Translations under genes and position numbers: made by a program
In this document: positions 33,515 to 44,436 of the stretch, one piece after another
Layout: the number at the start of each line of letters is the position of its first letter
Position numbering within the stretch: the first letter of the stretch is position 1
Assembly: GCF_900580865.1 (NCBI RefSeq)
Contig: NZ_UTBZ01000052.1
Span: 124,001 to 188,000, forward strand
Source of the DNA: Pseudomonas viridiflava
GTDB lineage: Bacteria > Pseudomonadota > Gammaproteobacteria > Pseudomonadales > Pseudomonadaceae
Reading direction: 5' to 3'
DNA length: 64,000 bases
Notes under the pieces: model-generated
Databases searched by the model: none
Told to the model about the DNA's origin: nothing
Seen by the model: only the letters and a program-made list of their open reading frames with translations

Positions 33515-34966
33515 TCAGAAGCCGGTTGGGGTGCGGGTGTGCCAGTCAGTGTTGAGCTGATACTGGTGGGCAACGTTCAACAGGCGACCTTCCTGGAAAT
33601 ACGGCGCGAGCAACTGCACGCCAACCGGCAAACCGTCGACAAACCCGGCCGGCATCGACAGGCCCGGCAGGCCGGCGAGGTTGGCGGTGATGGTGTAGAC
33701 GTCTTCCAGATAGGCAGCGACCGGGTCGCTGTTCTTGGCGCCAAGTTTCCAGGCCGGGTTCGGCGTGGTTGGGCCGAGGATGATGTCGACTTCATTAAAG
33801 GCAGCCATGAAATCGTTCTTCACCAGACGACGGATCTTCTGCGCTTTCAGGTAGTAGGCGTCGTAGTAACCGGCGGACAGCGCGTACGCACCGACCATGA
33901 TCCGGCGCTGGACTTCCGGGCCGAAGCCTTCGCCACGGGAGCGCTTGTACAGGTCTATGAGGTTTTCCGGGTTTTCGCAGCGATGGCCGAAACGCACGCC
34001 GTCGAAACGCGACAGGTTCGAAGAGGCTTCAGCCGGGGCGATCACGTAGTACGCAGGAATCGCGTGCTGCATGTTCGGCAGGCTGATTTCCTTGATCACC
34101 GCACCGAGCTTCTGCAGCTCTTTGATGCTGTTCTGGATCAGCTCGGCGATGCGCGGGTCGAGACCGGCGCTGAAGTATTCCTTCGGCACGCCAATGCGCA
34201 GGCCTTGCAGCGAATCGCCCAGGCTTGTGGAGTAATCCGGAACCGGCTCATCGATGCTGGTGGAGTCGTTCTGATCGAAGCCCGCCATGCCTTGCAACAA
34301 AATTGCGCAGTCTTCGGCCGTGCGCGCCAACGGGCCGCCCTGATCAAGGCTGGAGGCGTAAGCGATCATGCCCCAGCGCGAAACGCGACCGTAGGTCGGT
34401 TTCAGGCCAGTGAGGTTGGTGAATGCCGCCGGCTGACGAATAGAACCGCCGGTGTCGGTAGCCGTCGCCGCTGGCAACAGACGAGCGGCAACCGCCGCCG
34501 CCGAACCCCCGGACGAACCGCCAGGCACGTGTTCCAGGTTCCACGGGTTTTTCACCGCGCCGTACCAGCTCGACTCGTTGGCCGAACCCATGGCGAATTC
34601 GTCCATGTTGGTCTTGCCCAGAGTCACGGCACCGGCAGCCGCCAGTTTCGCGACCACGGTGGCGTCGTACGGCGCTTTGAAGTTGTCGAGCATCTTCGAG
34701 CCGCAGCTGGTGCGAATGCCCTGGGTGCAGAACAGGTCTTTGTGCGCGATCGGCGCGCCGAGCAGGGCGCCGCTCTCACCGTTGGCGCGGCGGGCATCGG
34801 CGGCTTTCGCCTGCTCGAGGGCCAGCTCTTCGGTGAGGCTGATGAAACTGTTGAGCTGCGGATCGAGCTGGGTGATACGCGCCAGCAGGACTTTGGTCAG
34901 CTCTTCGGAGGAAAACTTTTTATCGGCGAGACCGCGGGCGATCTCGGCCAGAGTCATTTGATGCAT
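33515..34966 (-). CDS. gatA: Asp-tRNA(Asn)/Glu-tRNA(Gln) amidotransferase subunit A
   Basis: Glutaminase subunit of GatCAB; releases ammonia that is passed to GatB. The 483 residues carry the amidase-signature Ser-cisSer-Lys triad: K76 ([10 protein letters not shown]), cis-serine S151 ([13 protein letters not shown]) and nucleophile S175 ([10 protein letters not shown]). The start is [17 protein letters not shown], with the second ATG three codons on as an alternative. It sits between gatC and gatB in the usual gatCAB order. Confidence 0.96.
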   Translation of the reverse strand: MHQMTLAEIARGLADKKFSSEELTKVLLARITQLDPQLNSFISLTEELALEQAKAADARRANGESGALLGAPIAHKDLFCTQGIRTSCGSKMLDNFKAPYDATVVAKLAAAGAVTLGKTNMDEFAMGSANESSWYGAVKNPWNLEHVPGGSSGGSAAAVAARLLPAATATDTGGSIRQPAAFTNLTGLKPTYGRVSRWGMIAYASSLDQGGPLARTAEDCAILLQGMAGFDQNDSTSIDEPVPDYSTSLGDSLQGLRIGVPKEYFSAGLDPRIAELIQNSIKELQKLGAVIKEISLPNMQHAIPAYYVIAPAEASSNLSRFDGVRFGHRCENPENLIDLYKRSRGEGFGPEVQRRIMVGAYALSAGYYDAYYLKAQKIRRLVKNDFMAAFNEVDIILGPTTPNPAWKLGAKNSDPVAAYLEDVYTITANLAGLPGLSMPAGFVDGLPVGVQLLAPYFQEGRLLNVAHQYQLNTDWHTRTPTGF

Positions 34967-34982
34967 TGCAGGCTCTTTCCCT

Positions 34983-35270
34983 TTAGTCGATGACTTTCGG
35001 AACCAGATACAGGCCGTTTTCGACCGCTGGTGCGATGGACTGGTAGGCCTCGCGGTGATTGGTCTCGGTCACAACGTCGGCGCGCAGGCGCTGACTGGCT
35101 TCCAGCGGGTGGGCCAGAGGCTCGATTCCGTCGGTATTAACAGCCTGCATTTCGTCGACCAGACCGAGAATGCTGTTGAGAGCGGAAGTAATGTGTGGAA
35201 GATCGGCATCATTGAGGCCAAGGCAGGCCAGATGAGCGATTTTTTCCACGTCGGAGCGTTCTAGCGCCAT
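34983..35270 (-). CDS. gatC: Asp-tRNA(Asn)/Glu-tRNA(Gln) amidotransferase subunit C
   Basis: Small subunit that wraps around and stabilises GatA-GatB. The 95-residue protein has the family pattern: [20 protein letters not shown] at the start, the [20 protein letters not shown] core and the final [22 protein letters not shown] lies before the ATG. It is the first gene of gatCAB and is divergent from mreB across a gap of 211 bases that must hold both promoters. Confidence 0.95.
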   Translation of the reverse strand: MALERSDVEKIAHLACLGLNDADLPHITSALNSILGLVDEMQAVNTDGIEPLAHPLEASQRLRADVVTETNHREAYQSIAPAVENGLYLVPKVID

Positions 35271-35469
35271 CGGGATTCTCCTGTGGAAAACAGAACGGAC
35301 GGCGTCCGTGTGTTAGATTGTCGGAACACTACCGCACTTCTACGGTCATAAGGCCGCGATTGTGGGGCTTGGTGCACAGAAAAGCGGCCAATTTAACATA
35401 TTGGCGCCTTGCCCAAAATCCCTGTCGTTGTTAGAGTTTGCCGCACTTTTTTACCCACGCGTTGCCTAG

Positions 35470-36519
<1,050 letters not shown>

Positions 36520-36550
36520 GTCGCCGGGTGCAATACGTGGGTGAGCGCGC

Positions 36551-36574
36551 AGGCAGCACTTTGCAGTGCTGCCT
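36551..36574 (+). other. perfect hairpin between mreB and mreC
   Basis: AGGCAGCACT-TTGC-AGTGCTGCCT, a 10-bp perfect stem about 30 bases past the mreB stop. There is no T-run, so it likely stabilises the mreB message or partly attenuates, keeping MreC and MreD below MreB. Confidence 0.55.
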
Positions 36575-36660
36575 GTTGGCGTTTATCTTCTGTCAGTCTT
36601 CATCCAGGCCGGTTTGATGCCGTATGAATAAACAGAACATTTGCCTGGGAGGAGCGGCTT

Positions 36661-37788
36661 ATTAAACCGCTTTTCGCCAAAGGCCCTTCGTTGGGTGTGC
36701 GCCTGTTGGTGCTGGCCGTGCTGTCGGTCGCGCTGATGGTGGTCGATGCCCGCTTCGACCTGCTCAAACCCGCGCGCAAACAAGCGTCGCTGGTATTGAT
36801 GGACGCCTACTGGATCACCGACCTGCCCGGACGGCTGTGGGAAGGTATTGCCAGTCAGTTCGGCAGTCGCACCGAACTGGTCGCCGAAAACGAAAAACTC
36901 AAGACCGAAAATCTGCTGTATCAGGGGCGCATGCAAAAGCTTGCTGCACTGACCGAGCAGAACGTTCGGCTACGCGAGTTGCTCAATTCCTCTGCGCTGG
37001 TCAATGAAAAGGTCGAAGTGGCCGAGTTGATCGGCATGGACCCGAACCCCTTCACTCATCGCATCATCATCAATAAAGGTGAGCGCGACGGCGTGGTGCT
37101 GGGGCAGCCGGTGCTCGATGCGCGCGGTCTGATGGGCCAGGTGGTCGAGTTGATGCCGTACACCTCCCGTGTATTGTTGTTGACCGACACCACCCACAGC
37201 ATTCCTGTGCAGGTGAACCGCAACGGTCTGCGCGCGATCGCCAGCGGCACCGGTAACCCGGAGCGTCTGGAACTGCGTCACGTTGCCGACACCGCCGATA
37301 TCAAAGAAGGCGATTTGCTGGTCAGTTCCGGACTCGGCCAGCGGTTCCCGGCCGGCTATCCGGTGGCCACGGTCAAGGAAGTGATCCACGATTCCGGCCA
37401 GCCGTTCGCGATCGTTCGAGCGGTACCGACTGCTGCGCTCAACCGTAGCCGCTACCTGTTGCTGGTGTTCAGTGACAGTCGCACCGCCGAAGAGCGCGCC
37501 AACGATGCGGCGATAGCTCAGGAACATCTCGACGCACATGGCGGCGGCCCGATGCAGCCGGTCAACGTTTCGCGACCGCTGGTCATGCCGGCGCCGGCTG
37601 CAACGCCAGCTGCCGAGCAGGCACCTGCCGCTGCAGTGCCCGCCGCAACGCCGGTCAAACCTGGTGCGAGCAAGCCGCCTGCAACTGCTCCGGCGGCGAC
37701 CAAGCCTCCGGCCTCTGCGCCAGCCACCGGCAAACCACCCGCCAAGCCGCCAGCTACGGCGCCGGCCACAACCGGGAGACAAGAATAA
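36661..37788 (+). CDS. mreC: rod-shape protein MreC (apparent ATT start)
   Basis: Bitopic inner-membrane protein that scaffolds the elongasome in the periplasm. I place the start at the ATT of (M)IKPLFAKGPSLGVRLL because GGGAGGAG lies six bases before it and the encoded basic N-terminus is what MreC proteins carry; the next usable start is a TTG ten codons later (36691) with no site of its own. The 375-residue product has one membrane helix (about residues 15-32), a coiled coil (ELVAENEKLKTENLLYQGRM), the beta domain with GDGLVVGQPV-like ERDGVVLGQPVLDARGLMGQ, and a long Ala/Pro/Thr-rich low-complexity tail of about 85 residues. Confidence 0.9.
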   Translation: MKPLFAKGPSLGVRLLVLAVLSVALMVVDARFDLLKPARKQASLVLMDAYWITDLPGRLWEGIASQFGSRTELVAENEKLKTENLLYQGRMQKLAALTEQNVRLRELLNSSALVNEKVEVAELIGMDPNPFTHRIIINKGERDGVVLGQPVLDARGLMGQVVELMPYTSRVLLLTDTTHSIPVQVNRNGLRAIASGTGNPERLELRHVADTADIKEGDLLVSSGLGQRFPAGYPVATVKEVIHDSGQPFAIVRAVPTAALNRSRYLLLVFSDSRTAEERANDAAIAQEHLDAHGGGPMQPVNVSRPLVMPAPAATPAAEQAPAAAVPAATPVKPGASKPPATAPAATKPPASAPATGKPPAKPPATAPATTGRQE

Positions 37789-38279
37789 TGGTCGGGGCTA
37801 CCGCATCGCGGAACGGCTGGATCGTCTGGCTGACCTTCATCGTCGGCTTGTTGCTCAGCGTGTCACCGTTGCCGCAATTCATGGAAATCCTGCGTCCACT
37901 GTGGCTCGCCTTGTTGCTCACATTCTGGGCTTTGTACATGCCGCATACCGTCGGCATGGTCACGGCGTTCTGCCTGGGGTTGGCCGAGGACGTGCTCAAA
38001 GGTGATCTGTTCGGACAGAACGCGCTGATACTCACGTTGATCACTTTCCTCGTGCTGTCATTGCAACAGCGCCTGCGCATGTTTCCAATGTGGCAGCAGT
38101 GCCTGGTAATCCTGGTGATCTTCGGCCTCGCGCAGCTTGCGCAGCTATGGCTCAGTGCTTTGACTGGCAATCGTCAGCCCACACTGGCGCTGGTCCTGCC
38201 GGCATTGGTCAGCGCGTTGCTCTGGCCCTGGATCAGTTTCGCCCTCCGCGGATTGCGCCGACGCTACAAAATCAATTGA
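37788..38279 (+). CDS. mreD: rod-shape protein MreD
   Basis: Small polytopic membrane partner of MreC, 163 residues with five or so hydrophobic segments ([77 protein letters not shown]). The [17 protein letters not shown] segment is typical of the family. Its ATG overlaps the mreC stop by one base (TAATG), so translation is coupled. Confidence 0.94.
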   Translation: MVGATASRNGWIVWLTFIVGLLLSVSPLPQFMEILRPLWLALLLTFWALYMPHTVGMVTAFCLGLAEDVLKGDLFGQNALILTLITFLVLSLQQRLRMFPMWQQCLVILVIFGLAQLAQLWLSALTGNRQPTLALVLPALVSALLWPWISFALRGLRRRYKIN

Positions 38280-38316
38280 GCCGGTGAAGCAGGGCACTGA
38301 ACAGGGAGACGTTTTG

Positions 38317-38913
38317 ATGAAGCCGCTTTACCTCGCCTCAGGATCGCCGCGTCGACGTGAATTGCTCACGCAGATCGGCGTTCCATTTTCCGCCATCAGC
38401 GCGGATATCGACGAAACCCCATTCACTGAAGAGTCGCCATCGGCCTACGTCGAGCGTCTGGCGCGCGGCAAGGCCGAGGCCGGTCGGCGCATGGTCGTGT
38501 CCGCTCAGCCATTCTGCGTGCTGGGTGCCGACACCGCCGTGGTGCTGGATGGCAAAATTCTTGGCAAACCGGTGGACGAAGCCGATGCATGCGCCATGCT
38601 GATGATGTTGTCCGGCAAGGAGCATGAAGTGCTGACCGCTATCGCCGTGCTTGAGGGCGATCGCTGCGAGTCGCGGGTGGTGCGCAGTCTGGTGCGGTTC
38701 CGCCCGATCAGCAGTGAAGAAGCTGCTGCCTATTGGGCCAGCGGTGAGCCGCGAGACAAGGCCGGCGGTTATGGCATTCAGGGGCTCGGTGCGGTGTTTG
38801 TCGCGGGGCTCAATGGCAGCTATTCGGCGGTGGTCGGGCTGCCAGTTTGCGAAACCGCAGAACTGTTAGGCCATTTCGGCATACCCTGTTGGCAAAACCT
38901 GAACGCGCAATAA
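38317..38913 (+). CDS. maf: Maf-family nucleotide pyrophosphatase (dTTPase/UTPase, YhdE type)
   Basis: House-cleaning enzyme that hydrolyses non-canonical or excess nucleoside triphosphates. The 198-residue protein shows the Maf signature [18 protein letters not shown], the catalytic acidic patch [18 protein letters not shown] and [20 protein letters not shown]. The RRRELL and [10 protein letters not shown] motifs suit the YhdE subgroup (dTTP/UTP) better than YceF. The ATG at MKPLYLAS is preceded by GGGAGACGTTTTG; a longer frame starting in the mreD stop region adds eleven improbable residues. Confidence 0.92.
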   Translation: MKPLYLASGSPRRRELLTQIGVPFSAISADIDETPFTEESPSAYVERLARGKAEAGRRMVVSAQPFCVLGADTAVVLDGKILGKPVDEADACAMLMMLSGKEHEVLTAIAVLEGDRCESRVVRSLVRFRPISSEEAAAYWASGEPRDKAGGYGIQGLGAVFVAGLNGSYSAVVGLPVCETAELLGHFGIPCWQNLNAQ

Positions 38914-38971
38914 GCGTCGTACGAATCCAGATGCGGCCATTATCGTGAACATGCCTGAACGAGATCCTGCC

Positions 38972-40429
38972 ATGAGTGAAGAGATTCTGATCAACATCAC
39001 GCCGATGGAGTCGCGCGTGGCGGTGGTCGAAAACGGTGTGCTGCAAGAAGTCCACGTTGAGCGCACGCAAAAACGCGGGATCGTCGGCAACATCTATAAA
39101 GGCAAGATCGTCCGGGTGCTGCCGGGTATGCAGGCGGCATTCGTCGACATCGGTCTTGATCGCGCGGCATTCATTCACGCCGCCGAAATCTCTCTGCGTG
39201 AAGGCCCTGCCGTCGAAAGTATCAGCGCGCTGGTGCACGAAGGTCAAAGCCTGGTGGTGCAAGTCACCAAGGATCCGATCGGGTCGAAAGGCGCGCGCTT
39301 GACCACGCAACTGTCGATTCCGTCGCGCTATCTGGTGTACATGCCACGTACCGCCCACGTTGGCATTTCGCTGAAAATCGAAGACGAAGCCGAACGCGAG
39401 CGCCTCAAGCAGGTGGTCAGCGATTGCGTGGCCAAAGAAGGCATCAAGGAGGCCGGCGGTTTCATTCTGCGCACCGCCGCTGAAGGCGCTGGCGCCGATG
39501 AAATCCTCATGGACATCCGTTACCTGCGGCGCCTGTGGGACCAGATCAACGAACAGATCAAAACCATCTCCGCGCCAAGCGTGATTTACGAAGACCTCGG
39601 TCTGGCGTTGCGTACGCTGCGTGATCTGGTCAACCCGAAGATCGAGAAGATTCGCATCGATTCCCGGGAAACCTTCCAGAAAACCACGCAGTTCGTCGCC
39701 GAACTGATGCCGGAAATCGCCGATCGTCTGGAACATTATCCCGGTGAGCGTCCGATTTTTGACCTGTACGGCGTCGAAGACGAAATCCAGAAAGCCCTCG
39801 AACGCAAGGTGCCGCTGAAGTCCGGCGGTTATCTGGTGGTCGATCCGGCAGAAGCCATGACCACCATTGATGTGAACACCGGAGCCTTCGTCGGCCATCG
39901 CAACCTCGAAGAAACCATCTTCAAAACCAATCTCGAAGCGGCTACGGCGATTGCCCGGCAAATGCGCCTGCGCAATCTGGGCGGGATCATCATCATCGAC
40001 TTCATCGACATGGAAGATGAAGAGCATCAGCGCCAGGTTCTGCGCACCCTGGAAAAACAGCTGGAGCGCGATCACGCCAAGACCAACATCATCGGCATCA
40101 CCGAGTTGGGCCTGGTACAGATGACCCGCAAGCGCACCCGCGAAAGTCTCGAGCAAGTGCTGTGCGAACCGTGCAGCAGTTGCCAGGGTCGCGGCAAACT
40201 GAAAACTGCGGAAACCATCTGTTACGAGATTTTCCGCGAGATCCTCCGTGAAGCCCGGGCCTATCAGGCCGAGGGTTACCGGGTGCTGGCGAACCAGAAA
40301 GTGGTCGACCGTTTGCTCGACGAAGAATCCGGTAACGTCGCCGAGCTTGAAGGGTTTATCGGGCGCACCATACGCTTCCAGGTGGAAACCATGTATTCCC
40401 AGGAACAATATGACGTGGTGTTGCTCTGA
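38972..40429 (+). CDS. rng: ribonuclease G
   Basis: Endoribonuclease of the RNase E/G family that matures the 5' end of 16S rRNA and turns over some mRNAs. The 485-residue protein (start MSEEILINITPMESR) has an S1 RNA-binding domain (about residues 35-125), catalytic aspartates D300 (IDVNTGAF) and D343 (IIDFIDM), whose spacing equals that of the E. coli enzyme, and the zinc-link CEPC (C398/C401). No RNase E-type C-terminal scaffold follows. It lies in the conserved maf-rng-yhdP order. Confidence 0.95.
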   Translation: MSEEILINITPMESRVAVVENGVLQEVHVERTQKRGIVGNIYKGKIVRVLPGMQAAFVDIGLDRAAFIHAAEISLREGPAVESISALVHEGQSLVVQVTKDPIGSKGARLTTQLSIPSRYLVYMPRTAHVGISLKIEDEAERERLKQVVSDCVAKEGIKEAGGFILRTAAEGAGADEILMDIRYLRRLWDQINEQIKTISAPSVIYEDLGLALRTLRDLVNPKIEKIRIDSRETFQKTTQFVAELMPEIADRLEHYPGERPIFDLYGVEDEIQKALERKVPLKSGGYLVVDPAEAMTTIDVNTGAFVGHRNLEETIFKTNLEAATAIARQMRLRNLGGIIIIDFIDMEDEEHQRQVLRTLEKQLERDHAKTNIIGITELGLVQMTRKRTRESLEQVLCEPCSSCQGRGKLKTAETICYEIFREILREARAYQAEGYRVLANQKVVDRLLDEESGNVAELEGFIGRTIRFQVETMYSQEQYDVVLL

Positions 40430-40504
40430 TCCCCTGCGTCACTTTTATTCCACCGCGGCTGGCCTCAGCTTTTCGCAGTATTTTTGCCATGGGAGCCGAC
40501 TGAC

Positions 40505-43500
40505 ATGGAGCGTCTGACACGCATTTTGGCCGCACTCACCCGCTGGGGGCTGGGCCTGTGCGCGTTGGTTCTGGTGTTGATGGCGTTGTATGTCAGTCTT
40601 GGCCGCGAACTGACCCCGCTGGTGGCTGAATACCGCGCCGACATCGAGGACAAGGCCAGTGCCGCCCTCGGCATGCCGTTGCAGATCGGCGAGCTGGAGG
40701 GCAACTGGAGCGGTTTTGCGCCGATCTTGCTGGCTCATGATGTGATGGTTGGCTCCGGCGCCAATGCCTTGCGTCTGGATCGGGTGCGCGCGGTGCCGGA
40801 TTTGTGGGCCAGCCTGCTGGCGCGCGAAGTGCGCATTGCCCATCTCGAACTCAACGGCCTGAAAATCAGCCTCAAGGAAGCCGAGGACGGCACTTGGGCG
40901 CTGGAAGGTCTGCCGGTGCAGAACGATCAGCCGCTCGATCCGCAGCAACTGTTCAATCGATCGCAAATGATTCAGCAGCTGTCGGTGCTCGACAGTCAGG
41001 TGACCTTGCAGCCGCAGGATCACCCACCACTGACCCTCACCTATGTCGGCCTCAATCTGAAAACCGGCGCCAGCCGCCAACGCCTCGATGCGCGGTTGAC
41101 CTTGCCTGATGGTCAACCGGTGGCGCTGAGTTTGCGTACGCGGATTCGCCCCGACCAATGGCAGGACAGCGTGGTCGATGGCTATGCCAGTCTGCCGCAA
41201 AGCGACTGGTCGAAGTGGCTGCCGGAGCGCCTGACCCAGCAGTGGAATTTTTCCGAGATCAAGGCTGGCGGCGAACTCTGGGTCAATTGGGCTAAAGGCA
41301 CGCTGCAAAGCGCGGCGCTCCGTTTGAATGCGCCGCAACTGATCGGCGCCTATGCCGATCGCAAGCCGATCCAGATCAACAATCTGGCGCTCAACGCTTA
41401 CTACGCGAACGGTGCCGAGGGCGCGACACTCACCCTCGATTCACTGGCGATGAATTTCGGCGAAAACCGTTGGGAGTCGCATGTACAGCTGAAGCAGACA
41501 CGTGCGACCGACAAGGTCGAAGAGCTCTGGCACTTGCAGGCGGATCGCCTCGATCTGACCCCGATCACTCCACTCTTGAACGCCTTGGGGCCGCTGCCGC
41601 AAGGATTCGCCACGGCCGTCGATCATCTGAAGGTCACCGGCGGTCTGCGCAATGTATTGCTGGATTTTCGCCCCAACGCCACCGACGGCAACAAATTCAG
41701 TTTTGCCAGCAATCTGGATAACGTCGGTTTCGACGCTTATCACGGCGCACCGGCGGCACGAAACGTCAGCGGCAGCCTCAGCGGCAACCTCGACGGTGGC
41801 GAGTTGCGCATGGACAGCAAGGATTTTGTTCTGCACCTCGACCCGATTTTCGCCAAGCCATGGCAGTACATTCAGGCCAACGCACGCCTGACCTGGAAGC
41901 TCGATAAAGACGGCTTCACCCTGATCGCTCCATACCTGAAGGTGCTTGGCGAGGAGGGCAAGATTGCCGGCGACTTCCTGATTCGTCTGCATTTCGACCA
42001 TAGCCAGGAAGACTACATGGACCTGCGGGTCGGACTGGTCGAGGGCGATGGTCGCTACACGGCCAAATACCTGCCAGAAGTCTTGAGCCCGGCGCTCGAC
42101 GAGTGGCTGCGCACGGCAATCCTCAAAGGTGCAGTCGATCAGGGCTTCTTCCAGTATCAGGGTTCGCTGAGCAAGAATGCCGGTGAGGCCGATCGCAGCA
42201 TCAGCCTGTTCTTCAAAGTGCACGACGCTGAACTGGCCTTCCAGCCGGGCTGGCCGCACGTGAGCAAGGTCAGTGGCGATGTGTTCATCGAAGACAGCGG
42301 TGTGCGGATCTGGGCCGACAAGGGCCAGTTGCTCGACACTCAGGTCAGTGATGTCTTCGTCAATATTCCCCATGTGCCGGCCGGACAACACACGCACATG
42401 TATCTCGATGGTGGCTTTGCCGGCGGCCTCAGTGATGGCTTGAAAATTTTGCAGGACGCACCGATCGGCACCGGTGAAACCTTCGCCGGTTGGGAAGGGG
42501 CAGGGGATCTGCAAGGCAAGCTCAAGCTCGATATCCCGTTGGACAAGGGCGGCGACCAGCCGAAAATCCTTGTCGACTTCAAAACCGCCAATGCGCGGCT
42601 GAAACTGGCTGAGCCGAAACTGGAGCTGACTCAGCTCAAAGGCGATTTCCGTTTTGACAGCGCCAAAGGACTCAGCGGGCAGAACATCGCCGCGCGCGCC
42701 TTCGACAAACCGGTCACGGCGCAGATCTTCGCCGATGGCAGCCCTGGCAAACTCAGGACTCGGGTGGCGGCATCCGGGCAGGTCGAGGTCAAGAAACTCA
42801 CTGACTGGCTGGGCGTGACACAACCATTGCCGGTCTCCGGGACCATTCCTTATCAATTGCAATTGAATCTGGACGGTGCCGACAGCCAGTTGATGGTCAG
42901 CTCCAGCATGAAAGGTGTCGCGGTGGATCTGCCGGCACCGTTCGGCATGGCGGCTGATGTAGGGCGCGATACGGTGTTCCGCATGACCTTGCAGGGGCAG
43001 GAACGGCGTTACTGGGTCAATTACGACCAACTGGCCAATTTCACTTTTGCGGCACCGCCGACGAACTTTGCTGAGGGCCGTGGCGAGTTGTTCCTTGGTG
43101 CCGGCGAAGCGGTGCTGCCGGGCGCCAAAGGCTTGCGGATTCGCGGGGTGCTCTCGGAGCTGGACGTCGCGCCGTGGCAGGACCTGGCCAATAAATACGC
43201 CGGGCAGGATCCGGGCGGCAGCGCCAAGCAGTTGCTCAACAGTGCTGATTTCAAGGTTGGCAAACTCACGGCATTCGGGACCACGCTGGATCAGGCGTCG
43301 GTTCAGGTCAATCGCAAGCCAGGCGCGTGGAACCTGGCCCTCGACAGCCAGCAGGCCAAGGGCTCGGCGAGCCTGCCGGACGCCAAGGGCGTACCGATTG
43401 CGGTCAATCTGCAATACGTGAAACTGCCGGCGCCGGACCCGACGGTGCAGGCTGACGAGAATTCGCCAGACCCTTTAATCTCGGTCGACCCGACGAAGAT

Positions 43501-44311
43501 TCCGGCATTGGATATCACCGTCAATCAATTGTTTCTCGGGCCGGATCTGGTCGGTGGCTGGTCGCTTAAGGTGCGGCCGACAGCCAAAGGTATTGCCCTG
43601 AACAACCTCGACATGGGCCTCAAAGGCATTTTGTTGCAGGGTAACGGGGGTTGGGAAGGCACGCCGGGTGCGACCAACAGCTGGTTCAAAGGCCGGATTG
43701 GCGGCAAGAACCTCGCCGATGTCCTCAAGGGCTGGGGCTTTGCACCGAGCGTGACCAGCGAAGAATTCCACATGGACGTCGACGGCCGCTGGCCTGGTTC
43801 GCCGGCATGGCTGGCGACCAAGCGCTTCTCCGGCACGCTCGATGCGTCGCTGAACAAAGGCCAGTTTGTTGAAGTGGAGGGCGGCGCGCAGGCGTTGCGG
43901 GTGTTCGGCCTGCTCAACTTCAACTCTATCGGCAGGCGTTTGCGTCTGGATTTCTCTGATCTGTTCGGCAAAGGCTTGAGCTATGACCGGGTCAAAGGTT
44001 TGCTGGTCGCCACCAACGGTGTCTACGTGACCCGCGAACCGATCCGCCTGACCGGCCCTTCGAGCAACCTTGAGCTGGACGGTACGCTGGATCTGGTCGG
44101 TGACAAGGTCGACGCCAAGTTGCTGGTGACCTTGCCGGTGACCAACAACCTGCCGATCGCTGCGCTGATCGTCGGTGCACCGGCGGTGGGCGGTGCGTTG
44201 TTCCTCATCGATAAGTTGATCGGTGACCGTGTGGCACGCTTTGCCAGTGTGAAATACACCGTCAAAGGCCCATGGAAAGAGCCGAAAATCACCTTCGACA
44301 AGCCTTTTTAA
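40505..44311 (+). CDS. yhdP: YhdP-family AsmA-like phospholipid transport protein
   Basis: A very long (1268-residue) envelope protein anchored by one N-terminal helix (WGLGLCALVLVLMALYVSLG, about residues 14-33), with the rest in the periplasm. Members of this family (YhdP, TamB, YdbH) are thought to form a hydrophobic groove that bridges inner and outer membranes to carry phospholipids; YhdP is the one in this gene neighbourhood. Features: AsmA-like start with DKASAALGMPLQIGELEG, repeating beta-rich segments, and the C-terminal block LELDGTLDLVGDKVDAKLLV and FASVKYTVKGPWKEPKITFD. The long open frame on the opposite strand is a shadow. Confidence 0.93.
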   Translation: MERLTRILAALTRWGLGLCALVLVLMALYVSLGRELTPLVAEYRADIEDKASAALGMPLQIGELEGNWSGFAPILLAHDVMVGSGANALRLDRVRAVPDLWASLLAREVRIAHLELNGLKISLKEAEDGTWALEGLPVQNDQPLDPQQLFNRSQMIQQLSVLDSQVTLQPQDHPPLTLTYVGLNLKTGASRQRLDARLTLPDGQPVALSLRTRIRPDQWQDSVVDGYASLPQSDWSKWLPERLTQQWNFSEIKAGGELWVNWAKGTLQSAALRLNAPQLIGAYADRKPIQINNLALNAYYANGAEGATLTLDSLAMNFGENRWESHVQLKQTRATDKVEELWHLQADRLDLTPITPLLNALGPLPQGFATAVDHLKVTGGLRNVLLDFRPNATDGNKFSFASNLDNVGFDAYHGAPAARNVSGSLSGNLDGGELRMDSKDFVLHLDPIFAKPWQYIQANARLTWKLDKDGFTLIAPYLKVLGEEGKIAGDFLIRLHFDHSQEDYMDLRVGLVEGDGRYTAKYLPEVLSPALDEWLRTAILKGAVDQGFFQYQGSLSKNAGEADRSISLFFKVHDAELAFQPGWPHVSKVSGDVFIEDSGVRIWADKGQLLDTQVSDVFVNIPHVPAGQHTHMYLDGGFAGGLSDGLKILQDAPIGTGETFAGWEGAGDLQGKLKLDIPLDKGGDQPKILVDFKTANARLKLAEPKLELTQLKGDFRFDSAKGLSGQNIAARAFDKPVTAQIFADGSPGKLRTRVAASGQVEVKKLTDWLGVTQPLPVSGTIPYQLQLNLDGADSQLMVSSSMKGVAVDLPAPFGMAADVGRDTVFRMTLQGQERRYWVNYDQLANFTFAAPPTNFAEGRGELFLGAGEAVLPGAKGLRIRGVLSELDVAPWQDLANKYAGQDPGGSAKQLLNSADFKVGKLTAFGTTLDQASVQVNRKPGAWNLALDSQQAKGSASLPDAKGVPIAVNLQYVKLPAPDPTVQADENSPDPLISVDPTKIPALDITVNQLFLGPDLVGGWSLKVRPTAKGIALNNLDMGLKGILLQGNGGWEGTPGATNSWFKGRIGGKNLADVLKGWGFAPSVTSEEFHMDVDGRWPGSPAWLATKRFSGTLDASLNKGQFVEVEGGAQALRVFGLLNFNSIGRRLRLDFSDLFGKGLSYDRVKGLLVATNGVYVTREPIRLTGPSSNLELDGTLDLVGDKVDAKLLVTLPVTNNLPIAALIVGAPAVGGALFLIDKLIGDRVARFASVKYTVKGPWKEPKITFDKPF

Positions 44312-44330
44312 CTAGCAGACACTACGCCTT

Positions 44331-44408
44331 GGTAGGAGCTGCCGAAGGCTGCGATCTTTTGTTTTAAGAGTCAGATCAAAAGATCGCAGCCTGCGGCAGC
44401 TCCTACAG
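44331..44408. repeat. REP/BIME inverted pair, GTAGGAGCTGC family
   Basis: GTAGGAGCTGCCGAAGGCTG ... GCCTGCGGCAGCTCCTACAG around TTTTGTTTTAAGAGTCAGATC. It lies between yhdP and the nitrilase-family gene, on the same strand. Confidence 0.85.
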
Positions 44409-44436
44409 ATTTATGTGCAGATTCCGAGGAGCGGCC

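Noticed and set aside
41441..43414. Open frame of 657 codons on the minus strand inside yhdP
   Set aside because: It is a shadow of yhdP in high-GC DNA: no ribosome-binding site, no recognisable domain, and the plus-strand frame is a full-length known protein.
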